A stretch of 64,000 nucleotides of DNA from Pseudomonadota bacterium (GTDB lineage: Bacteria; Pseudomonadota; Alphaproteobacteria; Acetobacterales; Acetobacteraceae), in NCBI GenBank assembly GCA_019352115.1, contig JABBNW010000001.1, forward strand, positions 1 through 64,000, read 5' to 3'. The translations under genes and the position numbers were made by a program. Each line of letters starts with the position of its first letter. Position 1 is the stretch's first letter. The notes under the pieces are model-generated. The model was not told the origin of the DNA and ran no database searches. It saw only the letters and a program-made list of their open reading frames with translations. This document shows positions 18,487-28,198 of the stretch, piece after piece.

Positions 18487-21400
18487 GGCGCGGAGTGCCC
18501 CGTCTGTGGCTTCGGCCAGCGGCACCGGCAGGTGTTTGACGTATTCCTTGGGTACGATTTGCCAGAAGTGCGGCAGGGTGCGGTGCCAGTCGTGCAGCAG
18601 GCGGGCGGCGTAGCGGGAGCTGGTTTCGGCAACGTGGCGAGCGACCAGGTCGCGCAGCACCTGTTCCCAGTGCGGGTGGGCGATGCGTTGCCAGATCAGG
18701 GTATCCGGGTTGATCCGCTGCTCGAACATTCCTTCCAGGTCGTAGACGAAGGCCATGCCGCCGGTGAAGCCGGCGCCGAAATTATCCCCGACCGGCCCCA
18801 GGATCGCCGCCATCCCGCCGGTCATGTATTCGCAGCCGTTCGATCCGCAGCCTTCCACCACTGCCTGCGCACCGGAGTTGCGCACCGCGAAGCGTTCCCC
18901 CGCCTGGCCTGCGGCGAACAGGAACCCGGCGGTGGCGCCGTACAGCACCGTATTGCCGATGATGGTGTTCTGGTTGCTGAGCAGGGTCGAGGACGGCGCC
19001 GGCCGGACCACGATGGTGGCGCCCGACAGTCCCTTGCCGACGTAGTCGTTGGCGTCGCCGAACACTTCCAGCTTCAGTCCCTGCACCGCGAAGGCGCCGA
19101 GCGACTGCCCGGCCGAGCCGCGCAGGCGGACGGTCAGGTGGCCCGGCTGCAACCCGGTCATGCCGAAACGGCGGGTGATCTTGGACGAGATCTTGGTGCC
19201 GATCGCCCGGTGCGTGTTGCGGATGGTGTATTGCAACTGCATTTTCTCGCCGTGCTCGAACAGGGCGTGCGCGTCGGCGATCATCTGCGCATCGAGGGTT
19301 TCCGGCACCTCGTTGCGCCCTTCCAGGGTGCAGTAGCGCGCGTGCGGCCCGGGGTCGGCCTGGGCGAGCAGCGGGTTGAGGTCGAGATCGTCCAGGATGT
19401 CGGCGCCGCGGCTCACTTGTTGCAGCAGGTCGGTGCGGCCGATCACTTCGGCCAGGGTGCGGCAGCCGAGGCTGGCGAGGATGTGGCGCACGTCGTCGGC
19501 GACGAAGGAGAACAGGTTGATGACCTTCTCCGGCGTGCCTTCGAATTTGGCGCGCAATTTCTCGTCCTGCGTGCAGACCCCGACGGGGCAGGTATTGGAG
19601 TGGCACTGCCGCACCATGATGCAGCCCATGGCGACGAGCGACGCGGTGCCGATGCCGAATTCCTCTGCCCCCAGCATCGCCGCGATCACCACGTCCCGCC
19701 CGGTCTTGAGGCCGCCGTCGGTGCGCAGCTTCACCCGATGCCGCAGCCGGTTCAGCATCAGCACCTGGTGGGTTTCGGAAAGCCCCAGCTCCCACGGCAG
19801 CCCGGCGTATTTGATCGAGCTTTGCGGCGACGCGCCGGTGCCGCCGGAGTGGCCGGAGACCAGGATCGCGTCGGCCTTCGCCTTCGCGACGCCGGCGGCG
19901 ATGGTGCCGATGCCCGATCGCGACACCAGCTTCACGCAGACCGTTGCGTCCGGGTTGATCTGCTTGAGGTCGTAGATGAGCTGCGCCAGGTCCTCGATCG
20001 AATAGATGTCGTGGTGCGGCGGCGGGCTGATCAGCATCACGCCCGGCGTGGAGTGGCGCAGCTTGCCGATCAGGGCGGAGACCTTGATGCCCGGCAACTG
20101 TCCGCCTTCCCCGGGCTTGGCGCCCTGGGCGACCTTGATCTCGATCTCGCGGCAATTGTTCAGGTATTCCGCCGTCACGCCGAACCGGCCGGAGGCGATC
20201 TGCTTGATCGCGGAGGATGCGTTGTCACCGTTGGCGCGTGGGCGGGAGCGTGCCGGGTCCTCCCCGCCTTCGCCGCTGTCGGATTTGGCGCCGATGCGGT
20301 TCATGGCGATCGAAAGGGTCTCATGCGCTTCCGGCGACAGCGCGCCGAGGCTGATCCCCGGGGCCACCAGCCGCTTGCGGATTTCGGTGATGCTTTCCAC
20401 CTCGTCGACCGGGATCGGCGTGCGGCCTTCGGTGCGGAAGTCGAGCAGGTCGCGCGGGGCGATCGGCGGCAGCTTGCGCACGGCTTCGGCATAGCGGCGG
20501 TACAGCGCGTAGCTGTCGGTGGCGACGGCCGATTGCAGCATGTGGATCAGCGCGGGGTCGAACCCGTGCGTCTCCCCGCCGCGCCGGCGCAGCTTGTAGA
20601 CCCCGCCGACCGGCAGGGTGATCGCGTCCTCGTCCCAGGCGAGCGCGTGCTGGTCCAGTACCTTGCGCGCGATGCCGGGCAGGCCGATGCCGGAAATGCG
20701 CGATGTCATGCCGGGGAAGAACTCGGCCACCAGCGCGCGGGACAGTCCGATCGCCTCGAAATTATACCCGCCGCGGTAGGACGACAGGACGCTGATGCCC
20801 ATCTTGGACATGACTTTCAGCAGGCCCTTGTCGACCGCCTTCTTGTAGCGGGTGATCGCCTGCTTCAACGTGGTGTCGCCAAACAGTCCGCGCCGATGCC
20901 GGTCGGCGATCGATTCCTGCGCCAGGTAGGCATTCACCGTGGTGGCGCCGACGCCGATCAGCACGGCGAAGTAGTGCACGTCGAGGCATTCGGCGCTGCG
21001 CACGTTCAGGCTGGTAAATGTACGCAACGACTGGCGCACCAGGTGGGTGTGCACGCCGCCGGTGGCGAGGATCATCGGGATCGCGGCGCGATCGGGGCCG
21101 GCGTTCTCGTCGGTCAGGATCACATGGGTGCAGCCGCCGCGCACGCCGTCCTCGGCTTCGCGGCGGATGCGTTCCAGCGCGGCACGCAGGCCGACCTCGC
21201 CGTCGGCGACCGGGAAGCTCGCGTCGACCACGCAGACGGAACGGCCCATGAAGGTGCGCATCGCCTGGAACTCGGCGGTGGAGAGCACCGGCGATTCAAG
21301 TTGCAGCAGGTCGCACTGGCTCTGGTCCTCGGCCAGCACGTTGCCGAGGTTGCCGAGCCGGGTCTTCAACGTCATCACCCGCGTTTCGCGCAGGCTGTCG

Positions 21401-23028
21401 ATCGGCGGGTTGGTGACCTGACTGAAGGTTTGGCGGAAGAAATGGTGCAGGCCGCGGTAGCGGTCCGACAGCACGGCGATCGGCGTGTCGTCGCCCATCG
21501 AGCCGACCGCTTCCTGCGCGTCCTCCACCATCGGGTGCAGGATGAGTTCCTGCTCCTCCATGGTGAAACCGACGGCGACCTGACGGCGCCGCAGCGCCTC
21601 GCCCTGGTGCAGCACGGGTTCCGGCGCATCGGTCTTGACGATGCTGTCGATCTCGGTGATCCGCTTGGCCCATTCGCCGAAGGCCTGGCGAGCGGCGAGC
21701 GTGTCCTTCAGTTCCTCGTCGCGGTAGAAGCGCGGGTTGGCGAGATCGACGCCGATCGTCTGGCCCGGGCCGACGCGACCCTTCTCGGCGATCCGCTCCT
21801 GGTCGAGTTTCACCATGCCGGTTTCCGAACCGACGATCAGCAGCCCGTCGGTGGTGATTGTGTAGCGCAGCGGCCGCAGCCCGTTGCGGTCGAGACCGGC
21901 GATCACCCAGCGCCCGTCGGTGGCGGCGATGGCAGCCGGCCCGTCCCAGGGCTCCATGACGGCGTTGCAGTACAGGAACATGTCGCGATGCGCCTGCTTC
22001 ATGGTCGCGTCCTGGCCGATCGAGGCCGGGATCATCAGCGCCTTCGCCATCGGCGCGTCGCGTCCGGCGTGGCAGAGCAGCTCGAACACGTTGTCGAGGG
22101 TCGCGGTGTCCGACCCGCCCGCCTGCACGATCGGCTTCACGTCTTCCAGCCACGGCCCGAGGTCCTCGGCCGCCAGCCGCGTCTCGTGCGACTTCATCCA
22201 GTTGATGTTGCCGGTGACGGTGTTGATCTCGCCGTTATGCGCCAGCATCCGGAACGGCTGCGCCAGCCGCCAGGTGGGGAACGTATTGGTCGAGTAGCGC
22301 TGGTGGTAGATCGCGAAACGGGAGACGAAGCGCGGATCGAGCAGGTCCGGGTAGAACTCGGTCAGGTGCTCGGCAAGGAACATGCCCTTGTAGATGATCG
22401 AGCGCGACGACAGCGAGCAGAAATAGAGTTCGGGGATCTGCGCCGCGATCGCCTGCTTCTCGATCCGGCGGCGGATCACGTACAGGTCGCGCTCGAAGGT
22501 TTCCTGGTCGGTGCCCTTGGGATTCCAGAGCATGATCTGCTCGATCTCGGGCCGGGTGGCGTTGGCCTTCTCGCCGATGCATTCGACGTTGATCGGCACC
22601 TGGCGCCAGCCATAGATCAGGTAGCCGAAATTCAGGATTTCGGTCTCCACGATCTGCCGGCAGCGCTCCTGCGCGCCGAGGTCGGTCTTGGGCAGGAACA
22701 CCTGGCCGACCGCGATCGGCCCGGGCATCAGCTTGGCGCCGCCGCGCTGCACCGCGTCGGCAAAGAAATCCTGCGGGATCTCGATATGGATGCCCGCGCC
22801 GTCGCCGGTCTTGCCGTCGGCATCGACGGCGCCGCGATGCCAGACGGCTTTCAGCGCGTCGATGCCGGCCTGCACCACGTCGCGCCGCGGCGTGCCGTCC
22901 AGCGCCGCGATCAGCCCAACGCCGCAGGCGTCGTGTTCCTGCGACGGGTCGTAGGTGTGCTCCAGGGCGACGCGGTTCTTCTCCCACGCGGCAACGAAGT
23001 CCGGGCCGGATTCGATCGTGTCGGTCAT
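18484..23028 (-). CDS. gltB: Glutamate synthase [NADPH] large subunit GltB
   Basis: GltB takes ammonia from glutamine and, with electrons from GltD, makes glutamate from 2-oxoglutarate, the second half of the GS-GOGAT ammonia assimilation cycle. The 1514-residue product has a short propeptide, then the class-II amidotransferase nucleophile Cys35 in HDACGVGLIA. The central domain is followed by the FMN synthase domain (SGHSGGTGASP) and the 3Fe-4S cysteines in CHSNTCPVGVC. The C-terminal glycine-rich beta-helix is present. The ATG at 23028 is 10 nt after the gltD stop. Full length, no lesions seen. Confidence 0.98.
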   Translation of the reverse strand: MTDTIESGPDFVAAWEKNRVALEHTYDPSQEHDACGVGLIAALDGTPRRDVVQAGIDALKAVWHRGAVDADGKTGDGAGIHIEIPQDFFADAVQRGGAKLMPGPIAVGQVFLPKTDLGAQERCRQIVETEILNFGYLIYGWRQVPINVECIGEKANATRPEIEQIMLWNPKGTDQETFERDLYVIRRRIEKQAIAAQIPELYFCSLSSRSIIYKGMFLAEHLTEFYPDLLDPRFVSRFAIYHQRYSTNTFPTWRLAQPFRMLAHNGEINTVTGNINWMKSHETRLAAEDLGPWLEDVKPIVQAGGSDTATLDNVFELLCHAGRDAPMAKALMIPASIGQDATMKQAHRDMFLYCNAVMEPWDGPAAIAATDGRWVIAGLDRNGLRPLRYTITTDGLLIVGSETGMVKLDQERIAEKGRVGPGQTIGVDLANPRFYRDEELKDTLAARQAFGEWAKRITEIDSIVKTDAPEPVLHQGEALRRRQVAVGFTMEEQELILHPMVEDAQEAVGSMGDDTPIAVLSDRYRGLHHFFRQTFSQVTNPPIDSLRETRVMTLKTRLGNLGNVLAEDQSQCDLLQLESPVLSTAEFQAMRTFMGRSVCVVDASFPVADGEVGLRAALERIRREAEDGVRGGCTHVILTDENAGPDRAAIPMILATGGVHTHLVRQSLRTFTSLNVRSAECLDVHYFAVLIGVGATTVNAYLAQESIADRHRRGLFGDTTLKQAITRYKKAVDKGLLKVMSKMGISVLSSYRGGYNFEAIGLSRALVAEFFPGMTSRISGIGLPGIARKVLDQHALAWDEDAITLPVGGVYKLRRRGGETHGFDPALIHMLQSAVATDSYALYRRYAEAVRKLPPIAPRDLLDFRTEGRTPIPVDEVESITEIRKRLVAPGISLGALSPEAHETLSIAMNRIGAKSDSGEGGEDPARSRPRANGDNASSAIKQIASGRFGVTAEYLNNCREIEIKVAQGAKPGEGGQLPGIKVSALIGKLRHSTPGVMLISPPPHHDIYSIEDLAQLIYDLKQINPDATVCVKLVSRSGIGTIAAGVAKAKADAILVSGHSGGTGASPQSSIKYAGLPWELGLSETHQVLMLNRLRHRVKLRTDGGLKTGRDVVIAAMLGAEEFGIGTASLVAMGCIMVRQCHSNTCPVGVCTQDEKLRAKFEGTPEKVINLFSFVADDVRHILASLGCRTLAEVIGRTDLLQQVSRGADILDDLDLNPLLAQADPGPHARYCTLEGRNEVPETLDAQMIADAHALFEHGEKMQLQYTIRNTHRAIGTKISSKITRRFGMTGLQPGHLTVRLRGSAGQSLGAFAVQGLKLEVFGDANDYVGKGLSGATIVVRPAPSSTLLSNQNTIIGNTVLYGATAGFLFAAGQAGERFAVRNSGAQAVVEGCGSNGCEYMTGGMAAILGPVGDNFGAGFTGGMAFVYDLEGMFEQRINPDTLIWQRIAHPHWEQVLRDLVARHVAETSSRYAARLLHDWHRTLPHFWQIVPKEYVKHLPVPLAEATDGALRA

Positions 23029-23038
23029 GGTCCTGTTC

Positions 23039-24475
23039 CTATTCCGCCGCCGCCGGCAGCGCCTGCTGCTGCACCACGTACTCATGGATCCGCTTCGCCG
23101 CATCCCGCCCGTCGCGGATCGCCCACACCACCAGGGACGCGCCGCGCACGATGTCCCCCGCTGCGAAAACGCCCGGCACCGAGGTCATGAAGCTGCGGTG
23201 GTTGATCCGCAAGGTGCCCCAGCGCGTCACGTCCAGCGCGGGTTCCCCGAACATTGCCGGCAGGTCCTCCGGATCGAAGCCCAGCGCCTTGATGACGAGG
23301 TCGGCGCCGACGGTGAAATGGCTGCCCGCGATCGGTTCCACCGACTGCCGCCCGGAACTGTCCGGCAGGCCCAGGTGCATGCGCACCGCGCGCACGCCGC
23401 TGACGGCGTCATCGCCCAGGAAGGCTTCCGGCGCCGACAGCCAGACGAATTCCACGCCTTCTTCTTCGGCGTTCTTCACCTCGCGCATCGAGCCGGGCAT
23501 GTTCGCCCGATCGCGCCGGTACAAGCACTGCACGGACGTCGCGCCCTGGCGCACCGCGGTGCGCACGCAATCCATCGCGGTGTCGCCGCCGCCGATCACC
23601 ACCACCCGCTTGCCCGCCGCGTTCAGCAGGCCGGAGGCGAAGTCCGGTACGTGATCGCCCAGATTCTCCCGGTTCGACGCGATCAGGTAATCGAGCGCGG
23701 GCACGATCCCGCCCAACCCCGCGCCCGGCCCACCGATTTCGCGCGCCTGGTACACCCCGGTCGCGATCAGCACCGCCGCATGGTGCGCCCGCAGCTCGGC
23801 GAAGGAGATATCCTGCCCCACGGCGCAGTTCAGCACGAATTTTATGCCGGAGGCCTCGGCGAGCGCGCGCCGCCGCAGCACCACGTCCTTCTCCAGCTTG
23901 AAATTGGGGATGCCGTAGATCATCAACCCGCCGGCGCGGTCGTGGCGGTCGTAGATCGTCACCTGGTAGCCGCGGCGGCGCAGTTGCTCGGCCGCGGCCA
24001 TGCCGCCGGGGCCGGCGCCGATGATGCCGATCGAGGCGTCCAGCTCGTGGCGCGGCACGATCGGCTTCACCCAGCCGCGTTCGAAGGCAGTATCGGTGAT
24101 GTAGCGTTCGACGGCGCCGATGGTGACCGCCTCGAACCCTTTCTCGATGACGCAATTGCCTTCGCACAGCCGATCCTGCGGGCAGATGCGGCCGCAGATT
24201 TCGGGGAAGTTGTTGGTGGAGGCGGCGACTTCGTAGGCTTCCTCCAGCCGCCCCTCGGCCGTGAGCTTCAGCCAGTCGGGAATGTTGTTGTGCAGCGGGC
24301 AGTGCACGGAGCAGAACGGCACGCCGCATTGGCTACAGCGGCTGGCTTGCGCTGCCGCTTCGCGATCCTGGAAGATGCGGTAGATTTCGGCGAAATCCTG
24401 GCGACGTTCGCCGACCGCGCGCTTCTCCGGCGTCTGTTGCGGCACGTTGACGAACCGCAGCATGTGCTCCGGCAT
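23039..24475 (-). CDS. gltD: Glutamate synthase [NADPH] small subunit GltD
   Basis: GltD carries FAD and two 4Fe-4S clusters and passes electrons from NADPH to GltB. The 478-residue protein has the N-terminal cysteine clusters CSQCGVPFCSVHCPLHNNIP and CGRICPQDRLCEGNC. These are followed by an FAD dinucleotide fold (IGIIGAGPGGMAAAEQLRRR), an NADPH fold (VVVIGGGDTAMDCVRTA) and a C-terminal GVFAAGDIVRGASLVVWAI. It is the promoter-proximal gene of a gltD-gltB operon. Its promoter must lie in the 145 bp up to 24620. Confidence 0.97.
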   Translation of the reverse strand: MPEHMLRFVNVPQQTPEKRAVGERRQDFAEIYRIFQDREAAAQASRCSQCGVPFCSVHCPLHNNIPDWLKLTAEGRLEEAYEVAASTNNFPEICGRICPQDRLCEGNCVIEKGFEAVTIGAVERYITDTAFERGWVKPIVPRHELDASIGIIGAGPGGMAAAEQLRRRGYQVTIYDRHDRAGGLMIYGIPNFKLEKDVVLRRRALAEASGIKFVLNCAVGQDISFAELRAHHAAVLIATGVYQAREIGGPGAGLGGIVPALDYLIASNRENLGDHVPDFASGLLNAAGKRVVVIGGGDTAMDCVRTAVRQGATSVQCLYRRDRANMPGSMREVKNAEEEGVEFVWLSAPEAFLGDDAVSGVRAVRMHLGLPDSSGRQSVEPIAGSHFTVGADLVIKALGFDPEDLPAMFGEPALDVTRWGTLRINHRSFMTSVPGVFAAGDIVRGASLVVWAIRDGRDAAKRIHEYVVQQQALPAAAE

Positions 24476-24620
24476 TCCGGACCCCCTCGGTTGGGCAAAC
24501 GGGCATGGATCGCCCGGCGCCGGAGGGCCTTATACACGGTCCGGCGCGGTTTGGCCAGAGCAATAGGTCCGAATATGGCAGTATTGACGCCCAAAATCCA
24601 GGAGGCCTGCGGAGACGAGG

Positions 24621-25616
24621 TCAGATGGCCCTCTCCACGAGGGAAGAATGGTCCGATCCGGACCTTTCTTGTCCCGGCCAGATGCGCCGTCCGCCGCCCG
24701 GACGGAACCGCGCCAGGTAATCGGGCACCACGAGGTCCATCGGCGTCGGCACGATGCCAAGCTCCGCCAGACCAGGCATTCCCGCCGACACGATCGCGTC
24801 GCGAGCCAGCATGAGCAGTTGGTCGCGGGTGAAGGGCTTGCCGGGGATCAGTTCCCCGAACTGCGCCTGTAGCCGCGCGAGACCCATCGGCAGGGTGACC
24901 AGCTTGCGCCGCCGGCCGGTCCAGGTCAGCACCGCTTCCATAAGTTCCCGGAAGCTGCGCACGTCCGGCCCGCCGAGTTCGAAGATCGTTCCCTGTGCGT
25001 CGGCCCGGTCAAGCGCGGCCAGGGTCGCGTCCGCCACGTCGCCGACATAGACCGGTTGGAACCGGGTCGCCCCGCTGATCACGGGCATGATCGGGAGCAG
25101 CCGGGCCATGCCGGCGAAGCGGTTGAAGAACGCATCCTCCGGCCCGAACACGAGCGAGGGGCGCAGGATCGTGGCGCCGGGAAAGGCCTGGCGCACGGCG
25201 GCCTCCCCGGCGGCTTTGCTGCGGCCGTAGGCGCTGGGGCTCGCCGGATCGGCGCCGATCGCCGAGAGATGCACGAGACGGGCGACCCCGGCGGCGGCGG
25301 CGATCCGGGCGACCCGGCCGGCGCCTTCCCCATGCACGCGGTCGAAATCGCCGCGGCGCTGTTCGGCCAGGATGCCGACCAGGTTCACCGCCCAGGTGGC
25401 GCCTTCCAGCGCGCGGTGGACGTGCCCTTCGTCCACGATCGGGCCGAACAGGGGGACGATCTGGCCGACCGCGCCCATCGGCTTGAGGAAGCCGGCGCCG
25501 ACCGGGTCGCGCACTGCCACCCGGACGATGAAGCCGCGGCGCGCCAGCCGCTGCACCACGTAGCGGCCGATGAAACCGGAGCCGCCGAATACCGTCGCGA
25601 TCGTGCGGGTTGCCAT
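24621..25616 (-). CDS. NDUFA9-like NAD(P)-binding protein (complex I-associated SDR family)
   Basis: This 331-residue atypical short-chain dehydrogenase has the dinucleotide loop VFGGSGFIGRYVV (residues 9-21), then LSAIGADPASPSAYGRSKAAGE with a Tyr-x-x-x-Lys pair, and GPEDAFFNRFAGMARLLP, a signature shared with the mitochondrial complex I accessory subunit NDUFA9 and its alphaproteobacterial relatives. It may be a complex I assembly factor or a quinone-related reductase; bacterial members are not well characterised. The ATG at 25616 precedes the nucleotide-binding strand directly. It stands alone, between gltD and a tRNA on the other strand. Confidence 0.85.
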   Translation of the reverse strand: MATRTIATVFGGSGFIGRYVVQRLARRGFIVRVAVRDPVGAGFLKPMGAVGQIVPLFGPIVDEGHVHRALEGATWAVNLVGILAEQRRGDFDRVHGEGAGRVARIAAAAGVARLVHLSAIGADPASPSAYGRSKAAGEAAVRQAFPGATILRPSLVFGPEDAFFNRFAGMARLLPIMPVISGATRFQPVYVGDVADATLAALDRADAQGTIFELGGPDVRSFRELMEAVLTWTGRRRKLVTLPMGLARLQAQFGELIPGKPFTRDQLLMLARDAIVSAGMPGLAELGIVPTPMDLVVPDYLARFRPGGGRRIWPGQERSGSDHSSLVERAI

Positions 25617-25724
25617 CGCCTGTCTGCCCTGGCTCTGTTGCGTCACCTTGATAGGTGCGCTGGGCGGGATGCTCAAGGTGGGCTTTGACCTGGGCCCGCG
25701 GCGGACCTATCACCGCCCGGCCGG

Positions 25725-25799
25725 TGGGGCGTCGCCAAGCGGTAAGGCAGCGGACTTTGATTCCGCCATGCGGAGGTTCGAATCCTCCCGCCCCAGCCA
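25725..25799 (+). tRNA. tRNA-Gln (anticodon TTG)
   Basis: The acceptor stem TGGGGCG pairs with CGCCCCA, followed by G and an encoded CCA. The anticodon arm GCGGA-CTTTGAT-TCCGC places TTG at 25757-25759. The T arm is GGAGG-TTCGAAT-CCTCC. The total is 75 nt with all arms intact. Confidence 0.96.
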
Positions 25800-25926
25800 G
25801 TTCTTGCCGCCGGGGGCTGCCTTGCTGCGGCCGACCGGCCCTTCAGACCTTGGCCGATGCGGCCAGCCTCGGGCGCCGGCGTACTACGGATGCCGCACGA
25901 CTGGTGGTTATGGACCGCGACGGCGG

Positions 25927-26652
25927 TCAGGTCCGGAACGTGCCCGTCGCGGCGGTCGACCGCGCGGCCGGCGCAGGCGGCGGGGCGGTCCGACGACGCG
26001 GTGCGCGTGGCTTGCGCGCCTGGGGCGACTCGCCTTTGGGTATGGCGTCGGCGGGGTAGCGAGCTGGCGAGCCATCATCGGCAAGGGGCTGGCCGGGGCG
26101 CACATTACCGGCGGAGCCGGATTTCGCGGCGGTTGATTTGCCAGGGGGCGATCTTTCCGGGGGCGATGTTCCAGGGGGCACCTTCCCCGGGGGCAATTTG
26201 CCAGCCGGTGATTTTTCAGTGCCGGATTTCCCCACGGCCGACTCCGCGGCCGGCAGCCGGGCCGAAGCGGGTTTGCGGGCGGACGACCTGCCGGCAGACG
26301 ATTTCCCGGCGGAAGACTTGCCGGCGGCTGCCTTGTCCGTCGTTGTCTTCCCGGGCCGGGCCGCCGCGGCACGCACGCGTTGCGCGGACCCGCCCGCGGA
26401 CGGTCCCGGCCGCGCGCGGCCTGCGCGGCGCTTGCCCCGACGGCGGGAGCGCCGCGTCCTGCGGTGCGGCCAGGGGCGATGCGGCCAGGCCAGCGCTCCG
26501 AGCGCCAGGGCGACCACGGCCGCCACCGCCCAGGGATGGGCGCGCAGCAGGACGCCCCCGTAGTACGCCGCAATCCGCAACAACGCTGCGGTATCCAGGA
26601 TCATGGCGGCCAGGAAGACCGCGAGCGCAAGAACCAGGATTATCCACCGCAT
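25927..26652 (-). CDS. Membrane-anchored protein with Lys/Pro/Ala-rich repetitive tail, unknown function
   Basis: The predicted 241-residue protein starts MRWIILVLALAVFLAAMILD, a first transmembrane helix, with a second at about residues 35-52 (HPWAVAAVVALALGALAW). A strongly basic linker follows (HRRTRRSRRRGKRRAGR). The last ~140 residues are degenerate five-residue repeats such as AAGKSSAGKSSAGRS and SPAGKLPPGKVPPGTSPPER, mirrored in the DNA as a 15-bp period. I do not recognise a family. The basic tail could bind nucleic acid or wall polymers. The plus strand of the same repeats reads as a pentapeptide-like pattern but lacks a plausible gene start and the membrane segments. Confidence 0.5.
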   Translation of the reverse strand: MRWIILVLALAVFLAAMILDTAALLRIAAYYGGVLLRAHPWAVAAVVALALGALAWPHRPWPHRRTRRSRRRGKRRAGRARPGPSAGGSAQRVRAAAARPGKTTTDKAAAGKSSAGKSSAGRSSARKPASARLPAAESAVGKSGTEKSPAGKLPPGKVPPGTSPPERSPPGKSTAAKSGSAGNVRPGQPLADDGSPARYPADAIPKGESPQARKPRAPRRRTAPPPAPAARSTAATGTFRT

Positions 26653-26762
26653 GCGATGCCAGCGTTGCCCGGCCGGGCGCGCAAAGGCAAGCCCGACCTG
26701 CATCCCGACAGCGACGCGTCGGCGGCACGCGGCGCTGCCGCCGGCGAACCGGCTGCGGCCGC

Positions 26763-27059
26763 TCAGTCCGGATCGTGGCCGTCGATCAGGAACACCTCGG
26801 TGCGCGCCGCGCGTTCGCGGATCGCCTTGGCTTCGCGGTATTGCGGCGAGTGGTACCACTCCCGCGCGCGCTCGGGGGATGCGAATTCCAGCAGCACGAA
26901 GCGGCGGTCCGGGTGGTCCCCTTCCAGCCGCTCGGCCGCGCCGCCGCGAATGAGGTAGCGGCCACCGAAGGCGGCGATGGAAGCCTCGGCCAGCGGGCGG
27001 TACTGCGCGAACACGGCGGGGTCGGTCACGTCAACTTCGGCGAGCACATAGCCTTTCAT
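26763..27059 (-). CDS. DUF1330 family protein
   Basis: This 98-residue protein reads KGYVLAEVDVTDPAVFAQYR, then FGGRYLIRGGAAERLEGD, RRFVLLEFASPERAREWYHS and a final VFLIDGHD. These are hallmarks of the DUF1330 ferredoxin-like (dimeric alpha/beta barrel) family, whose reaction is not known. The ATG at 27059 lies 11 nt after the BNR-repeat gene, so the two probably share a transcript. Confidence 0.9.
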   Translation of the reverse strand: MKGYVLAEVDVTDPAVFAQYRPLAEASIAAFGGRYLIRGGAAERLEGDHPDRRFVLLEFASPERAREWYHSPQYREAKAIRERAARTEVFLIDGHDPD

Positions 27060-27070
27060 GATGTATCCTT

Positions 27071-28105
27071 TCAGACGCAGGCAATCGCGTAGGCGTCGCG
27101 CCCCGCTGGCGGCAGCGGCAACTCCGCCCAGGTAGCACCGGCATCCGCGGTGACAAACGCCTCGCCCCCGCGCGCGGCGAACGCGACCTGCGCGGCATCG
27201 GTCCGGTGCAGGCCAATCCCCATCACCGTCGCGTGCGGCGTGACCTTGTCGAACCGCTGCCAGCTTTCCCCCAGGTCGCCGCTCCGCCACAGCGATCCCG
27301 CGGCGCTGCGTGCCGCCACGCTGAGGGCGGCGTACATCACCCCCGGATCGGTCGGCGCGATCCTGATGTCGCGGCCATAGGTGAAGGGCGAGAACCGCCC
27401 CACCTGCATATCCTGCCAGCTTCGTCCCTGATCGGCGCTGCGGAAGACGCCCATGCGCACGGCAAGATAGACCGCATCCGGATCGGTCGCGGTCATCGCG
27501 ATCGCGTGTCCGTCGAGCATGCCCTCCGCATCCGTATCGCTCAGGATGCGGCTTTTCAGGCGCGGGTCCTCGGCCAGCCGCACGAGGTCGGTGCTGCAAT
27601 CGTGCCAGGTCTCGCCGCCGTCGGTGCTGCGCATGGCCCCGTTCACTTCCAACGTCGCGTAAAGCTCGCCGGCGCGGGTGGGGTGCGTGGCGAAACGCAT
27701 GACCCGGCAGGGAAAATCCATCCGCACCCGCTCCGGCAGGGCGGGATCGGGCAGCCGCGTGAAATGCGCCCCGCCGTCGGTGCTGCGATAGACGCCGACC
27801 GGGGACGTGCCGGCATAGACGATGCGCGGATCGGCCGGATCGACCAGGATCGACCACACCTGCACGCCGCGATCGGGAAACCCGAGCCGTTCCCAGCTCG
27901 CGCCCCGGTCGGTGCTGACGTAGGGGCCGTCCTTGCTGCCGAGGAAGATCGTGTCCGCCTCGGTCGGATGCGGGGTGATCGCGTGCACATCGGCGGCGGT
28001 GAAGACATGCTGCCAGGTTCCGCTGGGTTCGCGCCGGAACAGCCCGCCGGCGCCGCCGTCCTTGGTGGCGGCGGTGCCGACCAGCAGGGTCGCTTCGGTG
28101 GCCAT
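27071..28105 (-). CDS. BNR/sialidase-type beta-propeller protein
   Basis: This 344-residue protein contains at least six BNR (Asp-box) motifs spaced along its length: STDRGASWERL, STDGGAHFTRL, STDGGETWHD, SADQGRSWQDM, SGDLGESWQRF and TADAGATWAEL. This predicts a six- or seven-bladed propeller. Such proteins are annotated as exo-sialidase-like or photosystem-II-assembly-factor-like, but no catalytic residues can be assigned. There is no signal peptide, so it is probably cytosolic. It leads a two-gene unit with the DUF1330 gene and is divergent from the Ldh2-type dehydrogenase gene 94 bp away. Confidence 0.8.
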   Translation of the reverse strand: MATEATLLVGTAATKDGGAGGLFRREPSGTWQHVFTAADVHAITPHPTEADTIFLGSKDGPYVSTDRGASWERLGFPDRGVQVWSILVDPADPRIVYAGTSPVGVYRSTDGGAHFTRLPDPALPERVRMDFPCRVMRFATHPTRAGELYATLEVNGAMRSTDGGETWHDCSTDLVRLAEDPRLKSRILSDTDAEGMLDGHAIAMTATDPDAVYLAVRMGVFRSADQGRSWQDMQVGRFSPFTYGRDIRIAPTDPGVMYAALSVAARSAAGSLWRSGDLGESWQRFDKVTPHATVMGIGLHRTDAAQVAFAARGGEAFVTADAGATWAELPLPPAGRDAYAIACV

Positions 28106-28198
28106 GGTTCCCTCCGGGGTTTCTTTGGAGGAAGGCTAGGCGGGAGCGCTCCGGTTGGGAATACTGGCCGGTGCTGCGCAAGCCAGGAGGAGGAAGCC

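Noticed and set aside
18532-23190. A 1552-codon open frame on the plus strand opposite gltB/gltD
   Set aside because: It is the antisense shadow of a clearly full-length gltB in GC-rich DNA; its translation is His/Gly/Arg-rich with no recognisable family motif.
26138-26563. Plus-strand pentapeptide-repeat-like frame (GGDLSGGDVPGGTFPGG pattern)
   Set aside because: The periodicity is the mirror of the minus-strand repeat tail; the plus strand has no good start, and the minus strand has convincing membrane helices.
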